Shown here in pieces: positions 29,573 through 38,337 of a DNA stretch of 40,821 nt. The stretch's first letter is position 1, and each line of letters begins with the position of its first letter. Made by a program: the position numbers and the translations under genes. The notes under the pieces are model-generated. The model saw only the letters and a program-made list of their open reading frames with translations, ran no database searches and was not told where the DNA came from. The stretch is from a virus: the IMG/VR virus record IMGVR_UViG_3300009593_000040, positions 1 through 40,821 of that record. The stretch is one strand, 5' to 3'.

Positions 29573-30828
29573 TAGCCCCAGTTCTTTATTGCATTAAAAT
29601 TGTTCATCGAGAACTCCAGTCTATCTATAAGTTTGACTGCTTTGCCTCCAGATATTGCTACAAAACCTTCTGGGTTGGTAACTTTAAAACCTGTGTCCGT
29701 CTTGACGAAAGTATCTGTCATGCCTTTAATTTTTTCCAGTTTATGAGTGATAAAGTTTTTACAAACTTGGAAAGCTCGCATGACATCGAATATCATTTTT
29801 ATCTGGTCTTTTCGGTCCTCTAGAGTATCTAGGAGCAACTGCATCGCTGCGGTCTTCTTGTCCTTGGTCGCTTGAGTCTTGACTTTATCTATCGCTTTCA
29901 AGTGTTTTTCTTCGATATGTTTTATGACTCCTGCCGCCATTTTTGCCGTATCTCTGATGGGTTGTCCTGCTCTAACGTTCTTATTTATGTACGCTTTCAT
30001 GTCAACTGTCAAGGCGTTATCTTCAGCGATAGCGTTCAATACTGACTTGTCGACTTTTCTCCCTAGAGTATCTATGAGTTTGAGAAATCTGTCTATTATT
30101 GCTGTTTGTCTTTTGGTCCAGTTTACAGTTCCGCCCAAGTCCTTAACTGATGCGTCCTTTATCCAACATCCTTTCGCTTTCGTTCTTGATGCGTCAACTC
30201 CAAAAGAAGCTTTCATATCTGCGAGAGTTGGACCTCCAGTATATTTGGTATGGAATACAATTCCTAACTGAGCTTTCTTCATCTCTTTTTCAAGAGGAGT
30301 TCCAGAAGGAACTGCATAGACAATGGTATTTGGTTGGAAAGTCGTATATTGCTTTCCCTCGATTGTCTCTGAAGCAAAGTCTCCAGTTGTCCACATCATG
30401 TCTCCCTGCCAAACTTCCTTCGCAGGAATGTTGGCCGTAGACAATAACTTGAGGGCTAGTTTTAGTTTTGGATTGAGTCCTGAAGATGCGTAGTATTCGT
30501 CTGCATCTGCATCGGACTTAACAAGTTTGGGGTTGTTCGCGAAGACACCTTTTGTTCCAACAAAGAAACGACCATCGGCTGGGTCTTTACCACAAAAAAC
30601 AGCAGGAGCGCCGTCCCACTTCATTGTGATATTCGTTTCTCCTTTAGACTGTCCTGCGAGCATGTCTCGTAAGGCGACAAGGAAGTCGCGAGCCGTCTTG
30701 ACTCCTTCGACTCCACCATTGAGAACTTCATCTTCCAAGTGTTCAAGATGAACGTTCTTTCCTTCTTTAGATTCAACGAAAAACCATTTTCCGTCATCTG
30801 TCTCCGTTACCTGTTTGAAGCTGAACAA
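29572..30828 (-). CDS. Phage protein with ligase-like KxDG motif (DUF6267-like)
   Basis: 418 aa. ITMKWDGAPAVF at 67-78 carries the lysine-containing KxDG motif I of the DNA/RNA ligase and capping-enzyme superfamily (Lys70). A later block, NPEGFVAISGGKAVKL (385-400), resembles motif IV (EGxV) followed by the motif V lysine. Between them lies a helical insert with a coiled segment (EEKHLKAIDKVKTQAT). I associate similar proteins in marine T4-like phages with the unknown-function family DUF6267, but this is memory, not a search. Ligase activity is untested. The start is TTG at 30826-30828 with AGAGGA five bases upstream; it overlaps the methyltransferase by 35 nt. Confidence 0.7.
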   Translation of the reverse strand: MFSFKQVTETDDGKWFFVESKEGKNVHLEHLEDEVLNGGVEGVKTARDFLVALRDMLAGQSKGETNITMKWDGAPAVFCGKDPADGRFFVGTKGVFANNPKLVKSDADADEYYASSGLNPKLKLALKLLSTANIPAKEVWQGDMMWTTGDFASETIEGKQYTTFQPNTIVYAVPSGTPLEKEMKKAQLGIVFHTKYTGGPTLADMKASFGVDASRTKAKGCWIKDASVKDLGGTVNWTKRQTAIIDRFLKLIDTLGRKVDKSVLNAIAEDNALTVDMKAYINKNVRAGQPIRDTAKMAAGVIKHIEEKHLKAIDKVKTQATKDKKTAAMQLLLDTLEDRKDQIKMIFDVMRAFQVCKNFITHKLEKIKGMTDTFVKTDTGFKVTNPEGFVAISGGKAVKLIDRLEFSMNNFNAIKNWG

Positions 30829-31693
30829 AGAAATCCTCTACTGTAGCAAAAGGTTTATCATAGTTTAAAACAAGAAGTTCTTCACCCATCGACTTTTCCT
30901 TCTTGGTCGATGCGGCTTTCGCAAACTCCTTAGTTTCCCATAGGTACTTGTATTTAGGAAACCACTGCTCTAACAAATCAAAAGCATAGTAAGAAAGAGA
31001 CCACTTTCCTTGGGACGCTTTTAGGGTATTTGCCAGTCTTTCGTGGTCATCTACATCAAAGTCATGAGCTGAATAATAGTTCTCTGTCTTCCAATATGGA
31101 GGGTCGACATAAAAATAAGTAGCAGGAGAATCGTATTTTTCAATTACCTCCTGAAAATCTAAGTTCTCTGTGTTAGTTATACGACTGAACATTTCCTGCC
31201 ACTTGTGACTGTACAATTTATTCTTAAACGAGTCAAGCTTACAAGTGTATTCTCCTTTGTAGTCCATGAAGGTCGCCTTCTCTGGAGCTGTTCCTGAGAA
31301 AACTTGAGTCAGTACATATGCGTACTTGCAAGCTGTTTCGTATGGGTCTTTTATCTCGTAACCATCTGCGAAGATTTCATCTCTCCATTCGATGAACTTC
31401 TGTTCGAACTCAGGTGGAGTTTCAGACACACCCTTTTGTTGATGAGCGTAGTCTGGTTCGCATAACTTAGCGAACAATGCCGTTGGATGACGGGCACATT
31501 CGAATAGGTTGGTATTGAGTTGATTGAAGTCGTTGTAAACGACTGTCTTTAGATTGTGAAAGTATTTGTGGTCTAGGTTGAAGAAAACCCAGTACATTCC
31601 ACCAAAGGTTTCAACGTATGTTTCGATGTCTTGCGGGACATATTCCTTTATCCATTTACCTATGGAAGACTTCCCACCAATATAGGATATCAT
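30794..31693 (-). CDS. D12-class N6-adenine DNA methyltransferase (Dam-like)
   Basis: 299 aa. Motif X-like YIGGKSSIGKWI at 4-15 and TFGGMYWVFFN at 29-39 are the SAM-binding parts, and DPPYWKTENYY at 197-207 is the catalytic DPPY loop. The order (SAM motif before DPPY) is that of the alpha/D12 (Dam) class, unlike the beta-class enzyme at 176-928. So the phage carries two unrelated DNA methyltransferases and no visible restriction partner. Adenine methylation of phage DNA against host nucleases, as with T4 Dam, is the usual explanation. It overlaps the previous gene by ATGA. Confidence 0.9.
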   Translation of the reverse strand: MISYIGGKSSIGKWIKEYVPQDIETYVETFGGMYWVFFNLDHKYFHNLKTVVYNDFNQLNTNLFECARHPTALFAKLCEPDYAHQQKGVSETPPEFEQKFIEWRDEIFADGYEIKDPYETACKYAYVLTQVFSGTAPEKATFMDYKGEYTCKLDSFKNKLYSHKWQEMFSRITNTENLDFQEVIEKYDSPATYFYVDPPYWKTENYYSAHDFDVDDHERLANTLKASQGKWSLSYYAFDLLEQWFPKYKYLWETKEFAKAASTKKEKSMGEELLVLNYDKPFATVEDFFVQLQTGNGDR

Positions 31694-32274
31694 TTTGGTT
31701 TAATAAAGGACTCAGCTTTCAATGCGGCTCGATGAAATAATTCAGACTTCACCTCTGGGATGTTCGTCTGTACAAATCTGTCCAGAACATCTGACTGGGA
31801 AACGTTCCCTGTGGCGACATAGTCATACGCCAGTTCTGAAGAATAAGATTCTAGAGTAATAGGATGAACCTTGTTGTAAACAGGGTCGCTATCAGTGATA
31901 ACTCCTACGCTGATAATGGAAGTTACCTCATGTAGAATGACTTTGGTGAAATCGTGTTCCAAGTTCGCTAGAACTTGAATAGGAATCGTGATAGCCCTTG
32001 AATATATCTGAGGGGAACAATAAAACTTGATGTCTATCGTTGTGTCGGTAGAAGTTCCATCAACATAACATACATTCTCATCTAGGTCCGCAACTTGTTC
32101 AACTTGAAACTTTGTCTGCAGTTTTAGTTCTTCACTTAACTGGTTTGAAATTTTATTCTCAACAATGCCCCAGTCCACATGACAGTTCTGGACAAAATGT
32201 TGCCAGACACGATTGGAAGTCTCTATTGAAGCATTGAGTTTTTCAATACGTTGTTCTTCTGTTAAGTAGTCCAT
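31690..32274 (-). CDS. Unknown protein, 194 aa
   Basis: 194 aa. N-terminal helices (EEQRIEKLNASIETSNRVW) lead into a beta-rich middle (FKVEQV-like strands, TDTTIDIKFYCSPQIYSRAITI), followed by HDFTKVILHEVTSIISVGV and a C-terminal helical part (DVLDRFVQTNIPEVKSEL). The HE pair in ILHEVTS falls where some phage metallopeptidase-like proteins have HExxH, but the second histidine is absent, so no protease call is made. It overlaps gp41 by 13 nt and the methyltransferase by ATGA. The function is unknown. Confidence 0.75.
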   Translation of the reverse strand: MDYLTEEQRIEKLNASIETSNRVWQHFVQNCHVDWGIVENKISNQLSEELKLQTKFQVEQVADLDENVCYVDGTSTDTTIDIKFYCSPQIYSRAITIPIQVLANLEHDFTKVILHEVTSIISVGVITDSDPVYNKVHPITLESYSSELAYDYVATGNVSQSDVLDRFVQTNIPEVKSELFHRAALKAESFIKPK

Positions 32275-33671
32275 TCACCAAACTCTCTTTTATTTGTCAT
32301 ACGATTATCAGTTCCGCGGTCAAAGACTGGAGTATCATCCTCTTTGTCTTCTCCGTTTTTATGTGCTGGTTGTGTTATTACTGACTGGTCTTCAACATCA
32401 TACAGACGCATTTTTGACCTGTCAATTCCCATAACAAACCTACGATTCGTTGAAGGGTCGCCGTAACGATTCTTCAACTGTTTCCCAACTATCATACCTT
32501 TCTCATCCAATTCCTCGCTTGAGGTCAAGGCTAGAAAAAAGTCTGCAGTTGCAGGAAGTCCAAAAGATTCTGATGTGTCTCCTAAGTCAACATCTGAGGA
32601 CATGAATCCTGTTCTGTTAACTTGAGTTGCAGTAACGATAGGTAAGTTATTTTCGACTGCAAATCCCCGAAACTCTTCGGCGATGGACTTCACCAAAGTG
32701 TACATATTAGAAGCGTTCGCTCCTCTAATACGAGAGGATGCACAAATATTAAGATAATCGATGTAGATGATTTGTGGTGTAAAGTTTTTCTTTATCTTCA
32801 GTTCGTTTAGTAAATGTCTGAAGTGACCGACATGAGCGGCGGCGGTTGGGTACTCTTTAACTATTAACTTTCCCTTGACCATCTTGTTTATAGCATCAAC
32901 CTTAGAAGTATATAAGTCTCTACTAAGGTCTCGCAAATCTTGGAGTTTTACATCAAGAAGGTTCGCATCTATTCTTTCTGCGATTCGTTCTTCTGACATC
33001 TCCAAAGTAATATAAAGAACATTGTGTCCCATATTTAGGTTCGCTGCGGCACAATGACACATGAAGAGAGACTTTCCTACTCCTGTTCCCGCCATAATAA
33101 CGTTCAAGGTTTTGTTAGGAATTCCCCCATCTGTAATCTTGTTCATATACTCAAGGTCAAATGGAACTTTGAATTCTTTTTTGTGGTAGAAGTCAAATCT
33201 TTCTTCCCAGTCTTCGATATAGTCATGACCTACTTTTGAGTCAAACGAAACTGCGAGAGCATCGGACAGGAGTTTGGGTATCGCTCCTCTATCCATCTCT
33301 TTGGACTTTCCATCGTAAATATTGATGGACTCCATGATGGAATTATAGATAGCTTTTGACTGACACCAGTTCTCAGTCTCTTCGAATAACCACTCTTGAT
33401 TCACATCCTCAGATGGGTCAAAGAGTTTGTTGATACTTTCGACTGTTCCACGAAAGACATCTTCTGATAATCCCTGCTTTTGGTTCAGGTCAATTATCAG
33501 ACTTTCTAGACTGGGAACTGCATTGTATTTGAGGAGAAAGGTTTCTATTTCGGTAAAGACCTGTTTATCAATATGGTCTGCGAAATATTCTTTCTTTATA
33601 AAGGGAAGAGCCCTACGAGTGAACTCTTCATTAGTTACCAACTGGCGGAGTATTGTGTTCTCTAGACGCAT
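32262..33671 (-). CDS. 41: gp41 replicative DNA helicase
   Basis: 469 aa (T4 gp41 is 475), DnaB-family hexameric 5'-3' helicase that works with primase gp61 as the phage primosome. The N-terminal helical domain (to about 150) precedes the RecA-like core with Walker A GTGVGKS at 195-201, Walker B-type QIIYIDYLNICAS at about 297 and the VTATQVNRTG arginine/glutamine region at about 344. The start [17 protein letters not shown] agrees with other T4-like helicases, although it overlaps the preceding gene by 41 nt and has no clear Shine-Dalgarno sequence. Confidence 0.96.
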   Translation of the reverse strand: MRLENTILRQLVTNEEFTRRALPFIKKEYFADHIDKQVFTEIETFLLKYNAVPSLESLIIDLNQKQGLSEDVFRGTVESINKLFDPSEDVNQEWLFEETENWCQSKAIYNSIMESINIYDGKSKEMDRGAIPKLLSDALAVSFDSKVGHDYIEDWEERFDFYHKKEFKVPFDLEYMNKITDGGIPNKTLNVIMAGTGVGKSLFMCHCAAANLNMGHNVLYITLEMSEERIAERIDANLLDVKLQDLRDLSRDLYTSKVDAINKMVKGKLIVKEYPTAAAHVGHFRHLLNELKIKKNFTPQIIYIDYLNICASSRIRGANASNMYTLVKSIAEEFRGFAVENNLPIVTATQVNRTGFMSSDVDLGDTSESFGLPATADFFLALTSSEELDEKGMIVGKQLKNRYGDPSTNRRFVMGIDRSKMRLYDVEDQSVITQPAHKNGEDKEDDTPVFDRGTDNRMTNKREFGEWTT

Positions 33672-34005
33672 TTATTTTTGCCATTATATCTACTGCAATG
33701 TTCACGACAATTTCTTCAAACTCATCCTTGTCGTACTGGGATGTAAATTCTGACACATCTAAAGTTTCTGCAACTGCGATAATTTCATAGTCGCACGCGA
33801 AGGGGTATGAGCCGTCTTCATTCTGAGATGAGTCTTGGTAGCCCATGCTCTTAATTTTGAAGACAACTCCTTCATACTTTTCGTGTCTAAGTAGGATTAC
33901 TGGTTCAGCAGATTCTTTGTCTACTGGGTTTTCAATAAATGAATAGTCTAGGTTAACCTCGGCTTCCCTTGGTTCTGTTTCTAAGTGTAGTGTATCATGT
34001 TCCAT
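33631..34005 (-). CDS. Unknown small protein between uvsX and gp41
   Basis: 124 aa from ATG 34005 ([17 protein letters not shown]). The longer frame starting at 34089 lies inside uvsX and is not supported. It contains a mixed strand pattern ([37 protein letters not shown]) and a final helix ([17 protein letters not shown]). Acidic overall. Its start overlaps uvsX by 11 nt and its end overlaps gp41 by 41 nt, so the three genes are translated as a unit. I cannot name it; small accessory proteins in this position are common in T4-like phages. Confidence 0.75.
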   Translation of the reverse strand: MEHDTLHLETEPREAEVNLDYSFIENPVDKESAEPVILLRHEKYEGVVFKIKSMGYQDSSQNEDGSYPFACDYEIIAVAETLDVSEFTSQYDKDEFEEIVVNIAVDIMAKINASREHNTPPVGN

Positions 34006-35089
34006 TTGGGTCACTCGCTGATGCGAACTCTTCTGTCGCTGTTTCTTCGTTTGTTTCACCGACTTCGTTCTCGTAGTTTTCTGCCCCATACTTGAACTCT
34101 TGTGATACGTTTTCTTCTATTTGTTTCATCACCTCTTCCGTGAAGTAAGCTTCAGGGTTTTTCATAATTTCCTTCGAATAGACTTTCTTGTCGCCGATAT
34201 CTACTCTACTCCCTGACATTTTCCAGATATTGTAACCTACGGCAAAATCGACCATGCCATGCCATCTTGACAGTCCACCTGAAAAGGTGATGAGACTCTC
34301 GACTTTTTTGTTTTCTATTGTGAGTCGAGACTTGTAATTTCTGCAGGTGACGATGTTTCCAACCTGCTCTGTTCCATCCTTAAACTTTTTCTTAGTCAGG
34401 AACAGGATATTTGATGCGGCGAATTTAAGTCCCGCACCTCCACCCATTTCCTTGGTAGGTACATATGCTCCAATAACTTCGTAAGTATGGTTAGTCATAA
34501 AAATGGGAATTCCTGCGGCGCCTGCTTTGAGAGTCAGAACTCTGAAAGCTCCTCTTATGAGTTGGGCTCGGGTCATGTCGCGAGTATCCTTCCCCGCTGC
34601 GATATCTTCTACTTCTTTCTGAGTAGACAACATACCTAGTGAGTCAAGACAAATTACTAAAGGTGGTCTATCTTCTTGTGGAAGTTCAAGGTGTTTGTCG
34701 ATAACCTTGATAGCTTGATTTCTGAACTCTTGTATTGTAGTCACAGGGATGATGACCATGCGAGAGGAATCGATACCTCTCTGTTCTATCATTAGTTTGC
34801 TAATCGCAGACTCAGATTCAAAGTATAATACCCCACCAGTTGGCTCACGTTCAAGAAAGTTCCTGACCATGCTAAGTAGGAAAAATGTTTTTCCAGTAGC
34901 TTGTTCTCCAGCAATGGCCGTGACTTTGTTGCCAGCAAACCCCCCATAGAGAGAACCACTAACAAGAGCGTTAAGGGCATAACTACCAGTGTCAATATAA
35001 TGGGTAACATCACCAGTTCCCACACCTTCTTGTACGATTGATGCGTATTCATTTCCTGTTACCTTTACTAAGTCGTTTAAATAACTCAT
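33995..35089 (-). CDS. uvsX: UvsX recombinase (RecA-like)
   Basis: 364 aa from ATG 35089. That start gives an ATGA overlap with the upstream small gene and begins [15 protein letters not shown] as in other UvsX proteins; the TTG at 35116 is less likely. UvsX is the phage RecA (T4, 391 aa), promoting strand exchange in recombination-dependent replication. Walker A is [10 protein letters not shown] at 61-70, and [14 protein letters not shown] near 148 and FMTNHTYEV near 202 correspond to RecA Walker B and loop regions. The tail is acidic. It works with UvsY, also in this window. Confidence 0.96.
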   Translation of the reverse strand: MSYLNDLVKVTGNEYASIVQEGVGTGDVTHYIDTGSYALNALVSGSLYGGFAGNKVTAIAGEQATGKTFFLLSMVRNFLEREPTGGVLYFESESAISKLMIEQRGIDSSRMVIIPVTTIQEFRNQAIKVIDKHLELPQEDRPPLVICLDSLGMLSTQKEVEDIAAGKDTRDMTRAQLIRGAFRVLTLKAGAAGIPIFMTNHTYEVIGAYVPTKEMGGGAGLKFAASNILFLTKKKFKDGTEQVGNIVTCRNYKSRLTIENKKVESLITFSGGLSRWHGMVDFAVGYNIWKMSGSRVDIGDKKVYSKEIMKNPEAYFTEEVMKQIEENVSQEFKYGAENYENEVGETNEETATEEFASASDPNGT

Positions 35090-35247
35090 TTCTTTTTCAT
35101 TTCCAAAACTCGCCAATTGTGTGGCTGATTATTAAAGAAGTTCAACATCGACTCCCAAGAATTCAGGTCGTATTCTATCCATGAGTTTTCTTCATAGGGA
35201 TGTTGAACCTTTACGTGTATTATACCATTGAATGGTGGGTATGTCAA
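35086..35247 (-). CDS. Small protein upstream of uvsX, start uncertain
   Basis: A frame of 53 aa ending at the uvsX start (ATGA overlap). It reads [17 protein letters not shown] and then [25 protein letters not shown], which looks like a real small alpha/beta domain. No ATG or GTG lies at the N terminus. The only start that keeps the domain is TTG at 35245-35247, but that TTG is part of the -35 box of the promoter at 35219-35247, so the message from that promoter cannot include it. Readthrough from gp43 would. The longer frame to 35373 lies inside gp43 and is rejected. Confidence 0.45.
   Translation of the reverse strand: MTYPPFNGIIHVKVQHPYEENSWIEYDLNSWESMLNFFNNQPHNWRVLEMKKK
35219..35247 (-). 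promoter_or_regulatory. Sigma-70-type promoter upstream of uvsX
   Basis: Minus-strand TTGACA (35242-35247) and TATAAT (35219-35224), 17 bp apart, preceded by CAAC as in the other four promoters of this family (ACTTGACA). It lies 14 nt after the gp43 stop and would drive uvsX and gp41. Confidence 0.87.
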
Positions 35248-35260
35248 GTTGATTTCTTTT

Positions 35261-37789
35261 TTATGCCCAGAAAGCGTCCAGCGTCGTGGTCTCTTCAAGG
35301 TTCCACCCAATCTTGTCCACCAGTTCCGCAAGCGGCGTATAGAAGGTTTTTTCATACATTCGATTTCTGTCAACGTATTTGTCTAATCCCATTTCGTCTG
35401 GGAGTCCGTCAACCATAGCAATAACATTCTCGTGAATAGGGTTTGGCATTTGAAGATACACAAACTTTATCTTCTCACCCTCTTGTATTTTAGCAAATGC
35501 TTTATCCAGTTTTTTCTCTTTGAGAAAATGGTTATATAACAAAGAACCTCTAACATGGATAGGGCAACCCTGCTTATAGATTTCCCTTCTTGAACCATAC
35601 TTGTCCAAACCTTTTACAGACCTTGGAAAAGCAATGTTCTCTACTGGTTCATTATTGAATGACTCTTTGAAGAGTTTGTTGAACTGTTGAAGTTCCTCTT
35701 CGGTCTTAGTCATAATGATACTGTAAGCTTCTTTCAACTTGACTCTGCAAATCTCAGGAGTTGATGACCTAACAGACTCCAAACCCATAACCTTGAGTTT
35801 CGGCTTTTCGTATTGAACTCCCTCATTATTCCATACATTTAGGATGTATCGTTTCTTCGCAGTCCATACTCCTCTATCGGAAATACCTTCCCTAGCCATC
35901 ACCATTTTCTGTTGAAACGCCTGAGTGTAAACAAACAGTTCTTGGTATGCTTTATCCAAAATTCCTTGTATCGGACCTGAACCCACTTTGTCGAGATACT
36001 TAACGATAGCTTTTTTGTTCTGAACCAAAGCGTCATCTGACTCGCTCATATCAAAAGGCAAATCCTCGTAAGTCTTCTTAACAAGTGGTCCGCAGTTAAC
36101 ATAAATAGAGTCAGTATCAGCGGCGATGATATAGTCTTTTTCAGTTCCCAACATATTTTGAAGAGTGTCATTAACTGTCTTCTCCGCGGTTCTGACTGAT
36201 AACTGTCCTGCGAGAGTAATAGCTTCAGCAATGTCTCTATCGTAATATCTGAAGAACTCGTTTCCTATCGCTCCGTATGCTGAGTTGAGAGATATCTTCC
36301 GAGCCATCTGCATATTGTGATAATATGATATCTGTTTCAACTTAACAGGGTCTTTGTCTTGTTCGTAGAGTTGTTGAGTTTCTAACATTTTCTTTTTGAA
36401 ACCCACTCTATCGTTGTAGAACATCTCAAGTATCTCTGGAAGAAATCCTTGTTTGTCAGTCTTGAACATCGCACCATTTGGTGTAACTGTGACTCCCTTC
36501 GGAAGTTCGTATTCCCTGTCCAACATTTTCTGGACGCCAGGCACTTCTGGAGTCATCCCTACTTTTGTCTCAAATGAAATGTTGTACTGCATAATCAAAT
36601 GAGGATAGAGAGAGTTGAGGTCAAAAGACATAACCCACTCATGCATACCCACATGCGGGTCTTTCACATAAGCTCCTTCAACTGAGCCAAGACTCTCAGT
36701 CTTCTCATATGTCGTTCTCAACGGAGTCACTATTTTCTTACGCCAGAGATAATCGTATATCTTGTTATCCCACATTTGCATCTGGGAGAAACAGGCGTTT
36801 GGATTACATTTCATCGACACAGTCAAAATGACTGCGTTCTCTAGAAACCTATTCTTGTCATCCATCTGGACAACCAATTCAACATCTTTGATATTGTAGT
36901 CGATGAACTTCTGATAGTCTCGTTTATGTAAAGTGTAAAGGTTTGAGTATTCGTCAAAAGAGATTTTACCTACTCCCAATTCTACGTGTGCAATATGGTC
37001 GAGTCGATATGACTCTTGGGCTGTGTAAGTAAACTTTTTATAGACCTCAAGATAGTCGAGAGAGTTGATACCTTCGATGGTTATTTCATCAAGGTGTTGG
37101 TTACCCATGTTGACTACTGTCTTGAAGACTCGATTCCAAGGTGAGAGTTTTAATGCAAACTTCTCATCTCCAAACAAACGAGTCAGTCTATTGTAGATAT
37201 AAGGTAAGTCAAAAAAGCGAGTGTTCCATCCTGTTACGATATCTATCTCTTGAGTTCTCCACCACATAACAAAGTCATGCATCATCTCTTTTTCTGACTC
37301 AAACTTTCGATAGTCTACATTTGGGCGGGATGGTTGATAGTGTTGATTTCCCCAGACATAGTAAACATCGTTAAGATAACAAGTGATAGCTACTATCGGA
37401 AATGCTGCTTTGTTTGCTTCTGGGAAACCTTCGTCTGATGAAACCTCAATATCAATGAAACAAGTATTGAACTGGTCATAGTCAACTTGAACTTCTTCTG
37501 GAAAGTTTTCGGTCATCCATTGTTGAACCCATCGTTCATAACCATAGACCTCAAAACCTGAGATACCTTCGTGTTTCTGTCTCCATTCTTGGAGTTCTCT
37601 TGTGGATTCGAATTTAAGTGGGGCAACTGACTTTCCGTCTACTGTCTTCCAAGGACTCTTGCCAGTTGTATCTGTGATGTATAATGAAGGGGAGTATTTG
37701 TTGATAACTTTAGAATATCTCTTTCCGTTATTTACTCCCCTAACGCATATCTTTTCACCTATTTTTACTACGTTTGTGTAAAAATGCAA
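35261..37789 (-). CDS. 43: gp43 family B DNA polymerase
   Basis: 842 aa (T4 gp43 is 898). Replicative polymerase with 3'-5' proofreading exonuclease. Exo motif I is DIE with Asp113/Glu115 (T4 112/114), exo II has WNTRFFDLPY with Asp194, and exo III is YNIKDVELV near 298-306. Polymerase motif A is DLNSLYP (390-396), motif B is KISLNSAYG near 498-506, and motif C is ADTDSIYV near 558. The start is TTG at 37787-37789, because the protein should begin M/LHFYTNVVKIG like T4 MKEFYISIE. GGAG is ten bases upstream, and the longer ATG start lies inside the M15 gene. It is one base beyond the M15 peptidase stop. Confidence 0.97.
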   Translation of the reverse strand: MHFYTNVVKIGEKICVRGVNNGKRYSKVINKYSPSLYITDTTGKSPWKTVDGKSVAPLKFESTRELQEWRQKHEGISGFEVYGYERWVQQWMTENFPEEVQVDYDQFNTCFIDIEVSSDEGFPEANKAAFPIVAITCYLNDVYYVWGNQHYQPSRPNVDYRKFESEKEMMHDFVMWWRTQEIDIVTGWNTRFFDLPYIYNRLTRLFGDEKFALKLSPWNRVFKTVVNMGNQHLDEITIEGINSLDYLEVYKKFTYTAQESYRLDHIAHVELGVGKISFDEYSNLYTLHKRDYQKFIDYNIKDVELVVQMDDKNRFLENAVILTVSMKCNPNACFSQMQMWDNKIYDYLWRKKIVTPLRTTYEKTESLGSVEGAYVKDPHVGMHEWVMSFDLNSLYPHLIMQYNISFETKVGMTPEVPGVQKMLDREYELPKGVTVTPNGAMFKTDKQGFLPEILEMFYNDRVGFKKKMLETQQLYEQDKDPVKLKQISYYHNMQMARKISLNSAYGAIGNEFFRYYDRDIAEAITLAGQLSVRTAEKTVNDTLQNMLGTEKDYIIAADTDSIYVNCGPLVKKTYEDLPFDMSESDDALVQNKKAIVKYLDKVGSGPIQGILDKAYQELFVYTQAFQQKMVMAREGISDRGVWTAKKRYILNVWNNEGVQYEKPKLKVMGLESVRSSTPEICRVKLKEAYSIIMTKTEEELQQFNKLFKESFNNEPVENIAFPRSVKGLDKYGSRREIYKQGCPIHVRGSLLYNHFLKEKKLDKAFAKIQEGEKIKFVYLQMPNPIHENVIAMVDGLPDEMGLDKYVDRNRMYEKTFYTPLAELVDKIGWNLEETTTLDAFWA

Positions 37790-37790
37790 A

Positions 37791-38300
37791 TTATTCAATC
37801 TCCTTGAGTCTGTTGATATGGTCTGTAGATGGCTCCCAAGGTTGGTATCCATTACTGTTCTTATTTATAAGCATTGCTTTTCCGCGGTTGTTTCCGTCAT
37901 GAGAATAGGACACGTGAACCCATCCGTCATTCGGGTCATTCTTTGCGGGGTCAAAGTATTCTAAAATTAGTTGGTCAAATGTCAAGTTTTTGACAATCCA
38001 AGTAGCGAGCAAATCGTTTGAGATACCACCAAGACATTCGATATCAGCCGCTTCACCTTTACAATGCTGGCTCTTACTTGACCCGCGGACAGCGGAGTTC
38101 AAGTCAGGACTGCGGTAACATGAATTGACAGTAACAACGCCCCATTTCTCTCTGACAGGTTGTAGTATCATTTGACATAAAGCCGTCATGGGTACGAGAT
38201 GAGCTGGACTTGGCGAGTTGTCTATATCAAGTCTTGTCGCTGTAGCGGACTTGGTCAATTCGTTTAGACTAAAATTCTTTGAAAGTTTAATATTATCCAT
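37791..38300 (-). CDS. M15-family peptidase (peptidoglycan hydrolase / endolysin-like)
   Basis: 169 aa. Peptidase M15_3-type domain, zinc-dependent, that cleaves peptidoglycan cross-link peptides. The motif SQHCKGEAADIE has metal ligands His79 and Asp86, and WVHVSY has the third His128. VNSCYRSPDLNSAVRG (58-73) is the characteristic strand preceding them. No signal peptide, so export would need a holin or a virion location. T4-like marine phages often carry such a gene near gp43. AGGAG lies four bases before the ATG, and it is separated from hsp20 by a GC-rich hairpin. It could be the endolysin or an entry enzyme. Confidence 0.92.
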   Translation of the reverse strand: MDNIKLSKNFSLNELTKSATATRLDIDNSPSPAHLVPMTALCQMILQPVREKWGVVTVNSCYRSPDLNSAVRGSSKSQHCKGEAADIECLGGISNDLLATWIVKNLTFDQLILEYFDPAKNDPNDGWVHVSYSHDGNNRGKAMLINKNSNGYQPWEPSTDHINRLKEIE

Positions 38301-38313
38301 TTTCTCCTCTGTA

Positions 38314-38329
38314 GGGGGCTTTCGCCCCC
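38314..38329 (-). terminator. GC hairpin with GAAA loop between hsp20 and M15 gene
   Basis: On the minus strand GGGGGC (38324-38329) and GCCCCC (38314-38319) pair around a GAAA tetraloop, a very stable 6-bp stem. It is followed by TACAGAGGAG and no T-tract, so intrinsic termination is doubtful; it may be a weak terminator or an mRNA-stabilising 5' structure for the M15 gene. A TAAATAAAT stretch just upstream (38332-38340) resembles a late promoter. Confidence 0.45.
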
Positions 38330-38337
38330 CGATTTAT

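Noticed and set aside
31690-32274. HE pair in ILHEVTS as a metalloprotease motif
   Set aside because: The second histidine of HExxH is a serine and no third ligand is obvious, so the call would be unsupported.
35248-35373. N-terminal extension of the small gene before uvsX
   Set aside because: It lies inside the end of gp43 in another frame and is basic, unlike the rest; no start signal.
37862-37869. Perfect TATAAATA on the minus strand, upstream of gp43
   Set aside because: It is inside the M15 peptidase coding sequence (Leu-Ile-Asn-Lys codons). Polymerase is not expected to be late, and a single match in AT-rich DNA is not enough. A similar match lies inside hsp20 near 38670.
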